Shown here piece after piece: positions 1 to 11,625 of a stretch of DNA of 64,000 bases (positions are counted from its first letter, which is position 1; the number at the start of each line of letters is the position of its first letter). The notes beneath the pieces were generated by a model. It was not told where the DNA came from, did not search any database, and was given only the letters and a program-made list of their open reading frames with translations. A program made the position numbers and the translations under genes. The stretch is from Limnanthes douglasii subsp. nivea (Eukaryota; Streptophyta; Magnoliopsida; Brassicales; Limnanthaceae): positions 122,458,771 through 122,522,770 of the forward strand of contig JAUPFV010000001.1 of NCBI GenBank assembly GCA_036936605.1, in the 5' to 3' direction.

Positions 1-2460
1 GAATTTATCATCTCATATACGTGACATCATGCAATAAAATGTTATCTTTGATGGATGCTTTCGTAAGATACAATCAAATGAAACAATAGGACTAAGAATA
101 CACGATATTCATCACCAAAAGAATGATACATTGCTACAAAGTAATGCCCTTTATATTAAAAAAATTCGGAGCAACCTATCAAAGATTGGGCAATAAAATC
201 TTCATAACTTAGATAATAAAAAATATAAAAATATATATTGATGACATGCGGAAAAAAATCCTACATGAAGAATACCATATGGCAGACCTTGTCGACACAT
301 TCGACAACTTCAGATGCATGAATCTGAAAGTAAACCTTACACCCTCAGCGTTCGATCATGAAAATTTCTAGGATACATGGTAAACGATAAATAAATCAAA
401 GCAGATCCAATCTAACTCGTTAACCTGGCATCCATGGAGGCACTAATGGATTTCAAAGAAGTTCAAATATTAATGAGAATAAGCGGAAATCGATAGGTTT
501 CTGTCATGATGCTAAAAAGAATGTCAACCTTTTTTCCAAGAAAAATTCAGTGGGCTCTAGAGTGGAAATAGGCATTCAACAACATCAAAATATTTGTAGT
601 GTCACTAGAAGTATAATGGAGTTAAAGCAAGGAGAAAAATTGTATTTATCTTTGAGAGTATCATATTATCAGTCGGCACATGCTTAATTAGGAAGGAAGG
701 AATGTAATTCAAAGTCGTATACTATATAAGTAAATCTTTACTACTAGTAGAAACCGTATTTTCATGCACACACTATGATTATGTGAACCTTATTCCTCTA
801 AGAAATATTTTGCGTACGCGCAATAACTCGAGACGATTGACTAAATGGTCTGTAGAACTAGGGGATTATGATCTCAATTTCGAACGTACAACAACAATAA
901 AGCCCAAATATGACCTGACTTTTTAATAGAACTTCAATCTAAGACATTAATTGTGAATAAACGATGATGCAGAGCACACATGAGGGTTTAAACCGATGGA
1001 GGAATAACAATCAAGGCTCGAGTATAAGAGTATAACTCTTCTCCCCAGTTGGTGATATTTTAAGCCAGTCCATTTCGTTTGGATTCTCACAATGATATAA
1101 TGAAATAAAATACGAGGTTATTATTTCATGACTTCGATTAACAAAAATATGTGGCGAATTTTTTTTGATACTATTAATTGACTCTCAGTTAGTAGTTAAC
1201 AAAATTACAGGTCAGGCCAAAGAAAGAAAAGATTTGATTATTTAGTACTTAAAGGAGTTACATCGCATCGGCTATCAATTCGAGCATATCGGATTTAAAC
1301 AAGTTCCAATGAAGAATAATGTAATTACTGATGCATTGGTTTTTTCGACCTGTACATCCTCAGTGTCACATAAAATATTACTAGAAAAATCATCAATTAC
1401 GTTGCCAAACTATTACTTTTCAATGGTCATACCCAAATGATAACGATAATTGAAAGATAAAAATAGGAGAAAGATGGGCAATGCTAATAAAAATATTAAC
1501 TCATACAAGGAATATTACTTAAAGACAGAAAGAAGGCAAGAAAGATAATAAAAATATCCATAAGATAGGTGTGGACAATAGACACATTCTATAAAACAAG
1601 ACTATCACAATCCTTGTTAACATGTTTAAGTATAGACGTAACACTCTTTATAACAAAATAATTACATGAGGGAGAATGAGGTGCTCATTGCGGATATAAA
1701 GACTTAATTTAAAAGAATGTTGTTACAAAGTTATTAATGGCCAACAATCATAAATGACGTAAAGAAGAAGGTAAGAACATACGATATATGCAAAAGGTTC
1801 ACAAATTCAATCCAAGCTCCAACAATATTATTCAAAATAGTAACGGAACCCATGGCATTTGAATTTTGGGGTATGAATATCGTGGGAACATTCTTGATCG
1901 CTTGCGGAGGAACAAAATACCTAACTATTGCCTTAGGCACTTCATCAAATGGGTAGAAGCAAAAGCTGTGCAATAAATAACAGGAACATGGGTAATTTAC
2001 TTTTTTTTAAAAACAAGAGTATATGTTTCATGTATGATACTCCGAGAGTTATCACCATGGATAATAGAACACAATTTAAAATGATAGCGTTATACGATAC
2101 TGTGTATAGAAAAGAAATTAACCAAATATTATCTTTTGCTTTTTGTCCTCAAGAAAACGGGAAAATCTAAGTGACTAACAGAACAATCATTGATGGCATC
2201 AATAAGATGATGGAAGAAGTAGCAGAAAGTTTCATAGAGACCCTACAAGAACTTCTATGGTCATACCAAACAATACCAAAAATTGTCACATAATAAACAC
2301 TATTTTACATGGTATAAAGGATGGAGGCAGTAGTACCAATAGAAATATCTACACCAGTTTCTATTTTATATGGTATGGAGACAATAGTATCAGTAGTACC
2401 CGATGATGACAGAATTATCCGAAGGACAAATAAGACAAATGGGTGGTTAAGCTAGCATTT
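1..2460 (+). pseudogene. Decayed Tat-lineage pol (RT, RNase H, aRNase H, integrase), inverted-repeat arm 1
   Basis: Heavily broken polyprotein of a Ty3/gypsy Tat-lineage retrotransposon, read across frames. RT fragments lie at about 30-260: a SLMDAFVRYNQ block near 50-85 and the catalytic YIDDM box at 234-248. RNase H remnants (VYYISKSLL, TKWSVELGDYDLNF) lie at about 715-900, and an archaeal-type RNase H remnant at about 985-1360. Integrase covers about 1660-2330; its first catalytic motif reads WGMNIVG near 1870, so the usual Asp is Asn. Stops and frameshifts occur every few tens of codons, so nothing is translatable. The 5' part is cut by the window edge. The stretch is nearly identical in reverse complement to 11987-14643, including most of its lesions, so duplication came after decay. 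Family assignment rests on motif order; lineage is inferred from the two RNase H blocks. Confidence 0.8.
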
Positions 2461-2656
2461 ATTTTATATATAAAAAATTGTAATAATTTAGAAATATTTG
2501 AATAATTGAGTTTCTTTATTTTTGGCTTATTTGAATATTTGATATTGGATAAATAGGCATATGGATCTGTTTGACCCATTAGGCCCATCGGGCTTAAGTT
2601 GCCTATAAATAAGCTTTTAGATCATTAATGGAGCTTGTTGAAAACTCATTTACTCA
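1..2656 (+). repeat. Inverted duplication, arm 1
   Basis: Positions 1-2656 match the reverse complement of 11987-14643 almost base for base. The match starts at the window edge, so the arm may continue to the left, and stops at the sequence aaactcatttactc. It covers decayed pol and the start of an LTR. Shared stop codons argue for a segmental inverted duplication rather than two independent insertions. Confidence 0.88.
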
Positions 2657-2760
2657 AAAATATTGTATTAGAGCTTCTTTCTCTAAATTAAATTCTAGCA
2701 ACTCAATTTTTTTTTTATCATTCATCCAAAAATTAATTATTTATTATATTATTACCCAAG
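2440..2760 (+). repeat. LTR remnant of Tat-type element
   Basis: AT-rich stretch between integrase remnants and a gag start. It contains a promoter-like TATA box (cctataaataag at about 2600-2611) placed as in the other Tat LTRs here, preceded by the ggcccatcgggctt motif that other copies also carry (aagcccataagggccc). Exact LTR ends are not visible. The first 215 bp are repeated in inverted form at 11987-12200. Confidence 0.5.
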
Positions 2761-2774
2761 TATCCTCTAAAAAT

Positions 2775-3710
2775 TGTTGAATGTTTGAGTGTTAAATTTG
2801 CCTTCGAAACATACCAAAACATGGATTTTGAAATGCACACATATCCTTCCTATGAGAATGAGGGAGTCATGATCGAAAAAAATATAGCCAAGTGTCATAT
2901 ACAATTGATGAAAAGCAAGAGCGATTGCCCATACAAGAGGAGCGTGACCAGTTAAGAGGAGAAATTGAAGCATTAAGATCTCAAAAAGGTTTTAATAACC
3001 CCTCTGTGCAAAATTTAATCAGAAGTCCAAAGATCCGAAGGAAAAGAAGATATTAATGGAAAATCTGTATATCCGGATGCTTCATAAAGTCCAAAAAATT
3101 AACAGAAGGTTCTTTTTAGGAAATCTATCATTCCTCGAAAAAAAAATGTAAACCTAGGGATTGTTCCAGTTCTTCAAAGTCTAATAAGGATTTAGTGTAT
3201 GAGTCTCATACATCGTCCTCCTTTTCGAATAACGATCACTATCATAGGAAAAAAAATAATCATTGGATAATCATTATTCAAATAAATGTTCTAATCGACA
3301 TCATAAGACGAGTAAGGAACAATATTTTTCATATAAAAGAAAACATTAGAGAAGTAAAGAAAACACAAAGCAAGGAGAAAAGCTAAAGGGATCAGAAAAC
3401 TACACCACTGGCCAGTGTTCAATAAGGATAATCAATTCAATCAATGACACAATTGCAGTTAGTCACCTCTTTTCACATAAATATTTTATGGCCATCTCCC
3501 TAGACGGTTGGATATTTTAAAAATGGAAACTTTTAATGGGAGCACGGATCTGAATAACCACCTTGAACATTTCAAGAAGTTCATGATGCATTTCGATGAC
3601 GATGATAAATTATTGTGCCAGGATTGTACCCAATCTTTCAAGTATAGTGCTTTGAAGTGGTATAATCGGCTTCTGTAGGGGTCGATAAACAATTTTGACA
3701 TAATCTGAAT
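2775..3710 (+). pseudogene. gag N-terminal remnant, Tat lineage
   Basis: Frame-broken gag of a Tat element. At about 2905-2985 a frame reads ERDQLRGEIEALRSQK, which matches the gag start of Tat-E (ERDRLKGEIEALRAEK at 55957-56005) and of Tat-B. A Ser-rich linker follows. At about 3520-3705 a second block reads KMETFNGSTDLNNHLEHF, then FMMHFDDDDK and SALKWYNRL, the conserved capsid core of this family. It lies just downstream of an LTR, the normal place for gag, but downstream of an integrase, which suggests a tandem or recombined element. The ORF at 3486-3701 on the other strand is a shadow. Confidence 0.7.
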
Positions 3711-3839
3711 GGGTTTCCGAAAATTTATTCTATTTAAGTTTTTTATTTGGTTATTTTGTTTTTATTGTGTTTTAAAAAATGTTGTTTATTAAGAATTCTT
3801 ATTTTCAAGTAGGTTTAAATAATTTTTGTCTATAGGTTA

Positions 3840-4160
3840 CGAAAGCAAATGAATATGTTCAAGTGACGGTTCACATACCAAATGAATTGAAAGAGATGTA
3901 AGGGGAAGAAAGGATGTCATTTCTCATATTCATTTTGACACACTGTGTAGGAAGTAAAGAAATAAGAAAAAATAGAGATACAATAATTCAGTGTCGTCAA
4001 TTTATTGGGGAAATCTTGAAGGATTATACCAAGTGTTTTGTAGAAACAAAAAATGGCTTGCAATATTGCTTTGAACATGTGGTTATAACCGCTTTTAGGC
4101 AAGGTCTTCTTCCTAGAGAATTGGCCAACAATGCCACTAAGAAAAAAAAATTCCTTCAGA
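3840..4160 (+). pseudogene. gag capsid remnant, second block
   Basis: An ORF of 91 codons at 3914-4189 contains GSKEIRKNRDTIIQCRQF and LKDYTKCFVETKNGL, followed by a motif ending in AFRQGL. This resembles the second half of the retrotransposon gag domain, as in the Tat-D block around 16300-16480 (RDCTKRFIKTKSKL). About 130 bp of unrelated AT-rich DNA separates it from the first gag block. It abuts the 3' end of the oppositely oriented Tat-C integrase at 4170. Confidence 0.6.
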
Positions 4161-4169
4161 AGTTTGTTA

Positions 4170-5300
4170 TCACCCTAACACGACTTTAAATGCTCAATGT
4201 TCTTAGTGTGTTGTAAAACTCTCCTCTCTTTGTCTTGGAGGCAATGTGTACCTGGTTTAATTCTCTCTATCACTGAATACAAACCTTCCCAATTTGGAGT
4301 CATTTTTCCCAGCCTTTTATCCTTCGTATGCAAGAATACTTTCCTCAACACTTTGTCTCCCACTTTGAAATCTTCTTCGCCTCACCTTCAAATTATAGCA
4401 AATCCTCATCAAATTTTGATAATGTTTCGAATTGAAATGCGTCCTAACCCTATTTTCCTTAATAAGATCAAGCTTTGTTCTTCTTGTCTCCTCATTAGTA
4501 TCCTAGAAATAATAGAGTACTCTATAAGCTGGTCAAGTAAATTATGAAGGACCCACAACATACATTCCATATACTACGGCAAAATGAGTTTCTTAAGTTA
4601 CTTCTCTATGTGTTGCTCTATAAGCCTACAAAACTTATTGTAAATAACTAGGTCATTTCCGAGCAACAGCTGTCAAATTTTTCTTTAACTCTTCTAAGAT
4701 AGTTATGTTAGTTACTTCCACCTTTCAAATTGTTTGAGGATGAAAAAGTTTTGAAAAACACTATATAATTCCCCTCGAATTGCAGATGAATTCATTTCTC
4801 TATTGTTAAACTGAATACCGTTATCCGTAGTGATCTTCCGAGAAACTCCAAATCGACAACAAATATTAGTCATAATGAATTTGATAATATCCTTAGCTAT
4901 TTTCCCTGACAATGGTTTAACCTGAGCCCACATAGAAAAAAAAATCTACTGCCACAATAATCATTTGTTGTCCTCCCGAAGCCATGTGCAATGGCCCTAC
5001 TAGATCTATTTGAGATCTATGAAATGGAACCGCTTCAGAAATAGAAATTAGTAGTACTGTCAGTTTATGAATAGAACTAGCAAATCATTGAAAAATATCG
5101 CAACTTCGTAACAAATTTTTAGCATTATTCATTATCGAAGGCCAATAATATCCTGCCAACAAAACCCTTTTTGTCAAAGCCTTAAACCCACAATGAGTAG
5201 AATCCCATTATGTAGCTCGGATAAAACTTCTTAAAATTCATTCGTACCCAAACATCGTAATAACGGCCTACTTAAAGACTTATTATATAACACCCTATCT
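4170..5300 (-). pseudogene. Tat-C integrase remnant
   Basis: Reverse-strand integrase of an old Tat element. The fragment at 4712-4933 carries VKPLSGKIAKDIIKFIM, CRFGVSRKITTDNGIQF and an NN pair, the region around the second catalytic Asp (TDNG). The fragment at 4175-4363 carries GDKVLRKVFLHTKDKRLGKM, PNWEGLYSV and a KPGT motif, the integrase C-terminal domain, closely similar to the same part of Tat-B at 42300-42480. Many stops separate these pieces. The element ends abruptly at about 4170 against an oppositely oriented gag, with no 3' LTR, so its 3' end has been lost. Confidence 0.78.
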
Positions 5301-5439
5301 AATATGGTATAACCATGATCTCTGTATTTCAACCGCTGAGCTAATTTTACATCTTGAGGTAATCTACCGTTAAATAAAAATTCTGTTATTTCAAAGTGCT
5401 AATCACCTCGAATTTGTTCTTTAATGACAAACACCTCCT

Positions 5440-5886
5440 CAGAATATTTGCACTGTTCTAACTTTGACAAATTAAACGAAAATTATTGTAACAATATCCA
5501 AGGATACTCCTTTGTATATGCAATAGTTTCCAAATAATTTGTAACTTTGTTTTCCCCTTGATTGATATGTTCAGCAACCAATTCATCAAACTAAAGAGTT
5601 AATTTCCATAGCTCATGAAGATATAAAACTAGTTTGTCTTTCTTGGCCTCAGATATCCCGCCACATGATTTGCTACAAACTGGTACTCTGTCTCCAAACG
5701 AACTATGTTTTCGTCATAAATACTCGCAAGTCTTAAACCATCTAATGCATCTTCATACTCAACTTCGTTATTCGATGCATGAAATCTGAACCGAATACCT
5801 TGATACATAACTTCTCCAATATAAGAAATCAACTGTACTCCCACACTTAAACCCAATATACTAGAAACTTCATATGTATGAACCAC
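5440..5886 (-). pseudogene. Tat-C archaeal-type RNase H remnant
   Basis: An 85-codon open stretch (5629-5886) reads GVQLISYIGEVMYQGIRF, then HASNNEVEYEDALDGLRLA, the core of the second, archaeal-type RNase H that marks the Tat lineage; the corresponding region of Tat-E reads ASNNESEYEAAIAGLKLA. The first catalytic Asp (TVDS context) lies at the junction with the preceding RNase H piece. Broken by stops after about residue 85. Confidence 0.75.
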
Positions 5887-6950
5887 CTATATTGAGTCCA
5901 CTGTTAATAATACTCTAACTTTTTCTTTATCGGATCGGCTTGAATTAAATTCAACCAAAAACTCTGCTAAAGCTTGAGCTTTAATAATTGTCCGATGAGA
6001 AAATTTTATATCAAGATCCCCTAACTCAACCAACCACGTAGTTATTCTGTTAGAAATATTTGGTGGTTGTAATATATTCTTCAACGTATATTGTTTTGAA
6101 CAATAATTGTATACGATTGAAAATAAGGCTGCATTTTCCTAGTAGCCACCACCAAGGATGAAGCCAACTTCTCAAGCCTTAAGTATCTTATTTCCGATAC
6201 TAATAGACTTTTGTTCACATAATAAACTCGCCGAGAAGCTCCACCTTCTTTCCTCATCAACACAGTACTTGGTGATGGTAAAATATAGATCAAGGGTAAA
6301 ACCAGGGAAACCTTTAGTGGTGGATATGAATTATTTTTTAAAGAAGTTGTGAGAGAATGAAGGTGTGTGCTTATAGTTAATGTCTTTTGAAAAAGTCCAA
6401 CCCTCTTAATGATGTTGGTTGGGGTATTTATATCGTTTTCTTTTACCCATGGTTCGTGTGGGTCGAATTTTTTAGTCGTGTCATTCATATAAGCCCCCAA
6501 TCCCAAGAAATAAGCTACCAAGCACATAATTGAGTCATAGTTCCACTGAAGTTATTGCTCATCTACTATTTATTAGTTAGTCTATTTGAAATGCCCTTCG
6601 GATATTATCAGAATCTATTGGAGATATGCTTCCAACAATATCTGAAACGATCAGTACTTGACAGCGAAATCCGATACATACATATTGAAATAGTTGTTAT
6701 CCTATTCGAGGCTTGGATAGAATTGCAGGTGATAATAAATACTCTTTAATATTAAAAAATCCACCTCATATTTTGGTGTCCAAACAAATTCCTTTGGTCG
6801 ACGCAAAACTTGGAAAAAGAAACACTTTTCTTAAGAAATCAAGAGATAAATCTATTCGAAGCAACTAACCTCCCTGTAAAAATTTGCACTTCTTTGACAG
6901 TCCAAAGTAAGGTCATTGATACCAAAACCTTTAGTTGGTCAAGATTAAAT
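5887..6950 (-). pseudogene. Tat-C RNase H (first, degenerate) remnant
   Basis: Two reverse-strand pieces. 6081-6527 includes ASRRVYYVNKSLLVSEIRYL and RLEKLASSLVVATRKM, and 5887-6084 includes ISNRITTWLVELGDLDIKF, then IIKAQALAEFLVEF. These align with the classic Ty3/gypsy RNase H of Tat-E (57250-57550). In dual-RNase H elements this first domain is commonly catalytically degenerate and thought to serve as a tether. Frameshifts occur between the pieces. Confidence 0.78.
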
Positions 6951-7620
6951 TATATTCCCTTCTCACTTATGATATATCCCAAGAACTTTCCTGATCTAAG
7001 ACCAAAGGTGGATTAAATTCAATTGAATAGGCCTAAGATTCAAAAAGGTTTCTTTCAAATCTCGTAAACTTTCACCATCAGTTGAACTCTTGACTAACGT
7101 ATGTCAATATAAACTTTTATATTTCTCACAATTTGAAAAGCAAAAGCCCTGTCCACCAATCTTTGATATACTGCCTCAACTTAAGACCAAAAGGCATAAC
7201 CCGGTAACAATGCAATCCTCGATTGGTAATAAATGTAGTACTTTTTTATCATGTAGATTCATTTGAATCTCATTATAACCTACAAATGCATCCATGAAAG
7301 AGAAAATTTCATTCCCCGATATTGAATCGACAAGGTGATCAATTTTTGTCACATGAAATGGATCTTTAGAACACGTCCTATTTAAATCCATAAATTCAAC
7401 ACACATTCTTCGTTTCCATTCTTCTTTTTTACTAATACAAGCTTTGAAGTCTATAATGGGTATTGTGCCTCCCGTATATGGCCAACCTTAGATAAAGGAT
7501 CCACTTCTGCTACAATTTCCTCAGATTATCTATAGGAAAACCTCTCATTTATTGAATGATGGGCCCGAACTTTAGATGTAAAGCTAAGATGGGACGTATT
7601 ACCTCAGGTGGAACCCCTAC
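6950..7620 (-). pseudogene. Tat-C reverse transcriptase remnant
   Basis: The 76-codon stretch at 7176-7406 reads MCVEFMDLNRTCSKDPFHVT, then KIDHLVDSISGNEIFSFMDA and FVGYNEIQM: the RT fingers/palm with its first catalytic Asp in FMDAF. Near 7100-7130 the reverse strand encodes VYIDI where intact relatives have YIDDM, so the catalytic box is broken by a small deletion. Surrounding sequence is frame-shifted. Confidence 0.8.
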
Positions 7621-7821
7621 TACATTATCGGATTATCAAGCAAACAAATCGAGGTTGTCAGACACAAATCTTAGCAATTGGTAATGTAAAGTAGGTGACA
7701 ATAACGTCCATATTCACAAACATTTCCCATTTGGGAACATATTCCCCGCCACCCACTATAGGACACGTGGTTTCCTTCAGATCATCTATACCTGCCTCAC
7801 CCAAGTCAACCCCATCAATTG

Positions 7822-8328
7822 TTATTCAGTCATTTGATCACAAAAAACGACGATTTTAGAGTGCAAATTTGCTGCATAACATTCTCTTACCACTTGTTGA
7901 TATCTTTGAAATACTCCGACGCGATTACTAATTACATACTTCAAACACTGATAAACAGTTGAAACAACAACATACATCTTTAACAACCATGATCTTCCAA
8001 AAATTGCATTATAGCGGGTCAGACATTCCAATACCATAAACAACACTTGAACTTGTATCCTAAAAGGATCTCTCTCTGATAAAACATATCCTTTAAATTC
8101 CTTGATTACTTGCGTTGTTACCCATGTGAATCCAATTATGGTGCACTCATATCGAAGAATTGCATGTGGATTACACATCTTATTATATGTTGATTTGAAC
8201 AACACATTTGCTAAACTCCCTGTATCAATTAATATTCTTCGGATCTTTGTTCCTGTTATTTCTGCGCCTATCAACACTGCATCTTCATAGGGTCCAACTA
8301 TACCTCTCAGATCATCCTCATCAAACAA
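7822..8328 (-). pseudogene. Tat-C aspartic protease, 168-codon open stretch
   Basis: Retroviral-type aspartic protease that would cleave the Gag-Pol polyprotein. The active-site motif is intact (ILIDTGSLANVLF, residues about 32-44), followed by IGFTW, YNAIFGRSWL (about 108-117) and an STVYQCLKYV block. It is the longest open stretch left in Tat-C and is flanked by frame-broken gag (upstream on the - strand) and RT (downstream). The 62-codon ORF on the opposite strand at 8102-8290 is a shadow. It is not expected to be functional because the rest of the polyprotein is destroyed. Confidence 0.82.
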
Positions 8329-8339
8329 AATAAAAGGTG

Positions 8340-9560
8340 TGATGTTCCCCCATATAAATGAGTAGACTTTTCCACCTTAATTTACTCTTCAACTTGAGCC
8401 ATCAAATCTCTAAATGTCAATGCCATTATTCTTGTAGTCTAATTTCCCCTAGAAGCAATCCTTGCCTAATGTTTGCCATGCAAACAAGCTCCTCATAATC
8501 TTCCAACTGTGTCTTTGTTAACAAAAATCGTATAGTATAACCTTTTAATTTCTCTCATACTGCATGTTTGCATTGTATTATAGTATCACCATTAACTTAT
8601 ATCTCTTTGCTTCATAAAATTGTCTTCAGAATGCAGTATAAAAAATCCCAAAGTTTGTTATCGATCCCCTCAAAATTCTATTATACTATTTCAGTGTAGT
8701 ATCCTTAAATTTTTTTAAAAACACTTTACGCACCAATCTGTCATCATCTATGAAATTAATCATGTAATTATTAAAATACTCAATATAGTCATCGGGATCA
8801 TGTGTTCCATAAAACAATTTGACCTTTGAAATATCAAACTACCTAGGGAGAGGTATCAACCTAATCTTAGAGGACAAAAGAGAATTCCTTTAATCCACTT
8901 CTTGCATGTACTGATTTCCTTCAGTTGTTCCTATAATTACGTACATAATTTGGTCCGTAATATTAACGTATTGGTTGGATGTGTTACCCTCCTACAATGA
9001 GCGGTCCCTCATATTCCGAGGGTTACCTTTTTCTATCTATTCTCTTTGTGTGATTTTTGACGTCGACTTCCCTTTCTCTCCGAAGAACGCCAATGTCTCC
9101 CTTGTTTAAATTAATTAGCCTCGGAATTCGAACTAAATAATTCACTATCACTAGTCAAAATATACCAAGTTATATCTTTATTTTCCTTTCGTTGAGATTA
9201 ATGCTCTTGATGTGACTCGAAATATGTTTTTTCGGTCACTTCGAAATTGACGAGTTGTGTAAGATTCATCAGCCATGTTCTCCTTGTCAACTTGTCGTAC
9301 CTCAGATTTCATCCTACCCGAGTGGATTTGCTGCTCTCTTTGATTAAACTCATCGTTTAACATCGTTGACTTCTCTAATAACTGATTCATCCGATTCTCT
9401 ATAACAGATTGCTCATAGTGTTCGTTTCCCTGACTATCAACTCAGTTTCCTTCTCTAAGCAAACATGAGTCAATCATATCATTTTCCACCAGAACCGTGG
9501 GATCGGTTCTGATTGTTGGTTCCATTGTAATATCATCTGGTAACTTCAATCATAAATTTT
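8340..9560 (-). pseudogene. Tat-C gag remnant
   Basis: Frame-broken gag. On the reverse strand, about 8740-8870 reads a FYGTHDPDDYIEYFNNYMIN block, then FIDDDRLV, equivalent to the DPDNHLEYF block of other Tat elements here. About 8460-8560 reads EKLKGYTIRFLLTKTQLEDY, then IRQGL, the end of the capsid-like domain. 9178-9390 is a 70-codon charged stretch typical of the gag N-terminal linker. No zinc knuckle could be located with confidence. Confidence 0.65.
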
Positions 9561-9596
9561 GTGGTTTTAGATTCGTTATCTAGGTACCTCGTAATC

Positions 9597-9613
9597 TCCC
9601 ATTGTGGTCGCAA
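9597..9613 (-). other. Tat-C primer-binding-site region
   Basis: Reverse strand reads ttgcgaccacaatggga, matching ttggcgaccacagtggga just after the 5' LTR of Tat-E with two differences. It sits between LTR-like sequence and gag, as a (-) strand primer-binding site should. The tRNA partner was not identified. Confidence 0.6.
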
Positions 9614-9615
9614 TA

Positions 9616-9936
9616 TTAAGTAAAATATTTTCAATATAAAGATAGAGCAATAAAATTGATTTTAAAGAGAGAGAAACTAACAAGTCTTTTCGAGGGAGAA
9701 ACAAATTATAATCGAATATAAATGAAAGATGTCAATCAGTCTTTTATTTCTCACCTCGCCCTCCTATTTATAAGAGAAGAGGATAAATAATATAATAAAT
9801 TACAAGTTATAATATATTGTATTTTTAGCCCTTACTATTCACGTGTTACATCAAATCTATCATCTAATTATAAAAAACTGAAATAAAAACTTTTTTCTTA
9901 ATTGTTTTTACTCCTTGATTATTTGCATCCTTATCA
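9616..9936 (-). repeat. Tat-C 5' LTR
   Basis: Reverse-strand LTR. It begins tgataaggatgc (ends at 9936 on this strand), resembling the tgataagg and tgatgagtc starts of other LTRs in the window. It contains a TATA box (reverse complement of cctatttataag, 9763-9774) and runs to the primer-binding region. No matching 3' LTR remains near 4170. Confidence 0.6.
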
Positions 9937-10500
9937 ATCTTAATCCAGATTTAGCATCCCCAAGCTAATCGATTCTTACAAGAGGGAAAATGTCATTCAC
10001 ATAAGTTTTATTGAGATCTGTAGTATAGTAACATTTACATTCAAGAATGACTAAGAGGGCTATGAATAACTTTAAAACTAGATATAAGGAATAAATTCCT
10101 TCAAAATTATATTCATTCCCTCATCATTTATTCAAAGCTAGAGAGGCTACTGAATAGTAAATAAACAAATAAATTCAAAACAAAAAAAAGAAGGTCAAAG
10201 CAAAAACAAAGAAATAAGAAGCACAAACAGTAGAAAGTTGAAGCAAAAATAAGTATATCACAAGACAAGAGGACCTCAAAGAATCACCAACAATAAGTCA
10301 AAGACCCTAAAATAATAATTAAATTCAAAGATCAAGCATTTCCCAAGCAAGGAAAGTAAAAGACAAATGACTCTTCAATAAGAACCAAAGATGCAACACA
10401 TAAGCAATATGCACCTCAGCTAGGATCAAAGAAAGCTTCAACCAATAACAATATCGCTTCAGACAACATTGAGCTAATCTTCCTTCGTTACTCTCATCAA
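9937..10500 (+). other. Purine-rich non-coding tail preceding an LTR
   Basis: No ORF or motif of a protein family seen. The stretch is A-rich and purine-rich, contains the ggctactga motif (near 10147) seen again at the LTR boundary, and probably is the 3' untranslated end of the + strand element whose LTR starts at 10515. Confidence 0.4.
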
Positions 10501-10841
10501 GACTAGGGGGCTACTGATAAGGGTGTAATTAATCCAATCAGAACCAATCAGCTCATTAGCTTATTCAACTGTGTATAAATAGACTAAGTCAGATATACAA
10601 ATTAACCGCATATATTCATGGTTTACAAATATTGTCCATCATTCTGTGATATGAGGAAATATATTTATTGCAACATGACCTATATATAAATGTTCAACTT
10701 CAATAAATAAACAAATCGTATCTTTACTATTCTTTTTTCTTTTTTCTTCTTTATATGTTATTTTCTTAAACACTTACTCAACTCGTCCATAAATCAATCT
10801 TCGCTTCGATCAAACCTAGCGATCACTAAATACCCACATCA
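10501..10841 (+). repeat. Polypurine tract plus LTR of a truncated + strand element
   Basis: The polypurine tract gactagggggctac (10501-10514) directly precedes tgataagggtg; the same ggggctac-TG arrangement precedes the Tat-B 3' LTR at 45003. The LTR runs 10515 to about 10841 (ends ccacatca), with a TATA box gtgtataaatag at about 10571. Nothing downstream looks like gag, so this is a 3' LTR of a truncated element or a partial copy. Confidence 0.6.
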
Positions 10842-11132
10842 TTAATAATATGATAAATTATCGATAACCGCCATGGAAATATCACAAGTACCAATAACCA
10901 TCCAGATTTTCAAGTTTATTGATAACCACCAGCAACACAAATGCTTCTAACAATACCCTGAAAAACACGTACATCCTTAATAATTAGTTATTTTTAACCT
11001 TCCAAACTCCATATCTTCTGAACTTTAACTTCAAAAAAATAATACAAAAACACACATATTGTTTTTAAAAAAATGAACAAACCAAATATATGAGTGATAT
11101 TTTTGGAGAAGTTTTTTTCCAAACTAATTTCA

Positions 11133-11625
11133 CACCTCAATTATACATATTTTCAACATAAAAATACAAATAGTTTAGCAACTACAAAAAAGAATAGTTG
11201 TTTCACATCCAATTAACACGTACTTTCACAAAAACAATTTGTATTTTGTTTTTCACATAATCAGATTTATTTCAGAATTAAAAGTCCTATTTACGCAATC
11301 ATTTTCTTCTTATTTTCCTAACATATTTGCACCTAATTACGCAACTAGAACTAAGTTGTGTTTTCACACCCCAATTATACATAATTTCACACTTTTACCA
11401 TGGTAAATTTATTTTTTCAACACAAAAATGTACATATTTTAGCAACTATAAAAAAATTATTCATTTCACACCCAATTAACACTTTTTTTTCATAAAAGCA
11501 AATTGTATTTTGTTCTTTCACGCAACCAAACTTATTATACAATCAAAAGTTATATTTACACAAATATTATTTTCTTATTTCCGTAATATATTTGCGTATA
11601 ATTACGCAACTAAAAATGAGTTTTT
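11133..11625. repeat. Diverged direct repeat, two units of about 250 bp
   Basis: Unit 1 (about 11133-11360) and unit 2 (about 11361-11625) share the same order of blocks: tttcacac-caattatacat, tttagcaacta, tttcacaccaattaacac, caaattgtattttgtt, cttattttc-taatatatttgc, taattacgcaact. No coding potential. It could be a tandem duplication inside an AT-rich element. Confidence 0.65.

Noticed and set aside
3195..3386. 63-codon ORF
   Set aside because: Ser- and Lys-rich low-complexity reading in the decayed gag linker; no independent support.
6158..7016. Three + strand ORFs of 64-68 codons over Tat-C RNase H and RT
   Set aside because: Opposite-strand shadows of recognisable Tat-C coding blocks.
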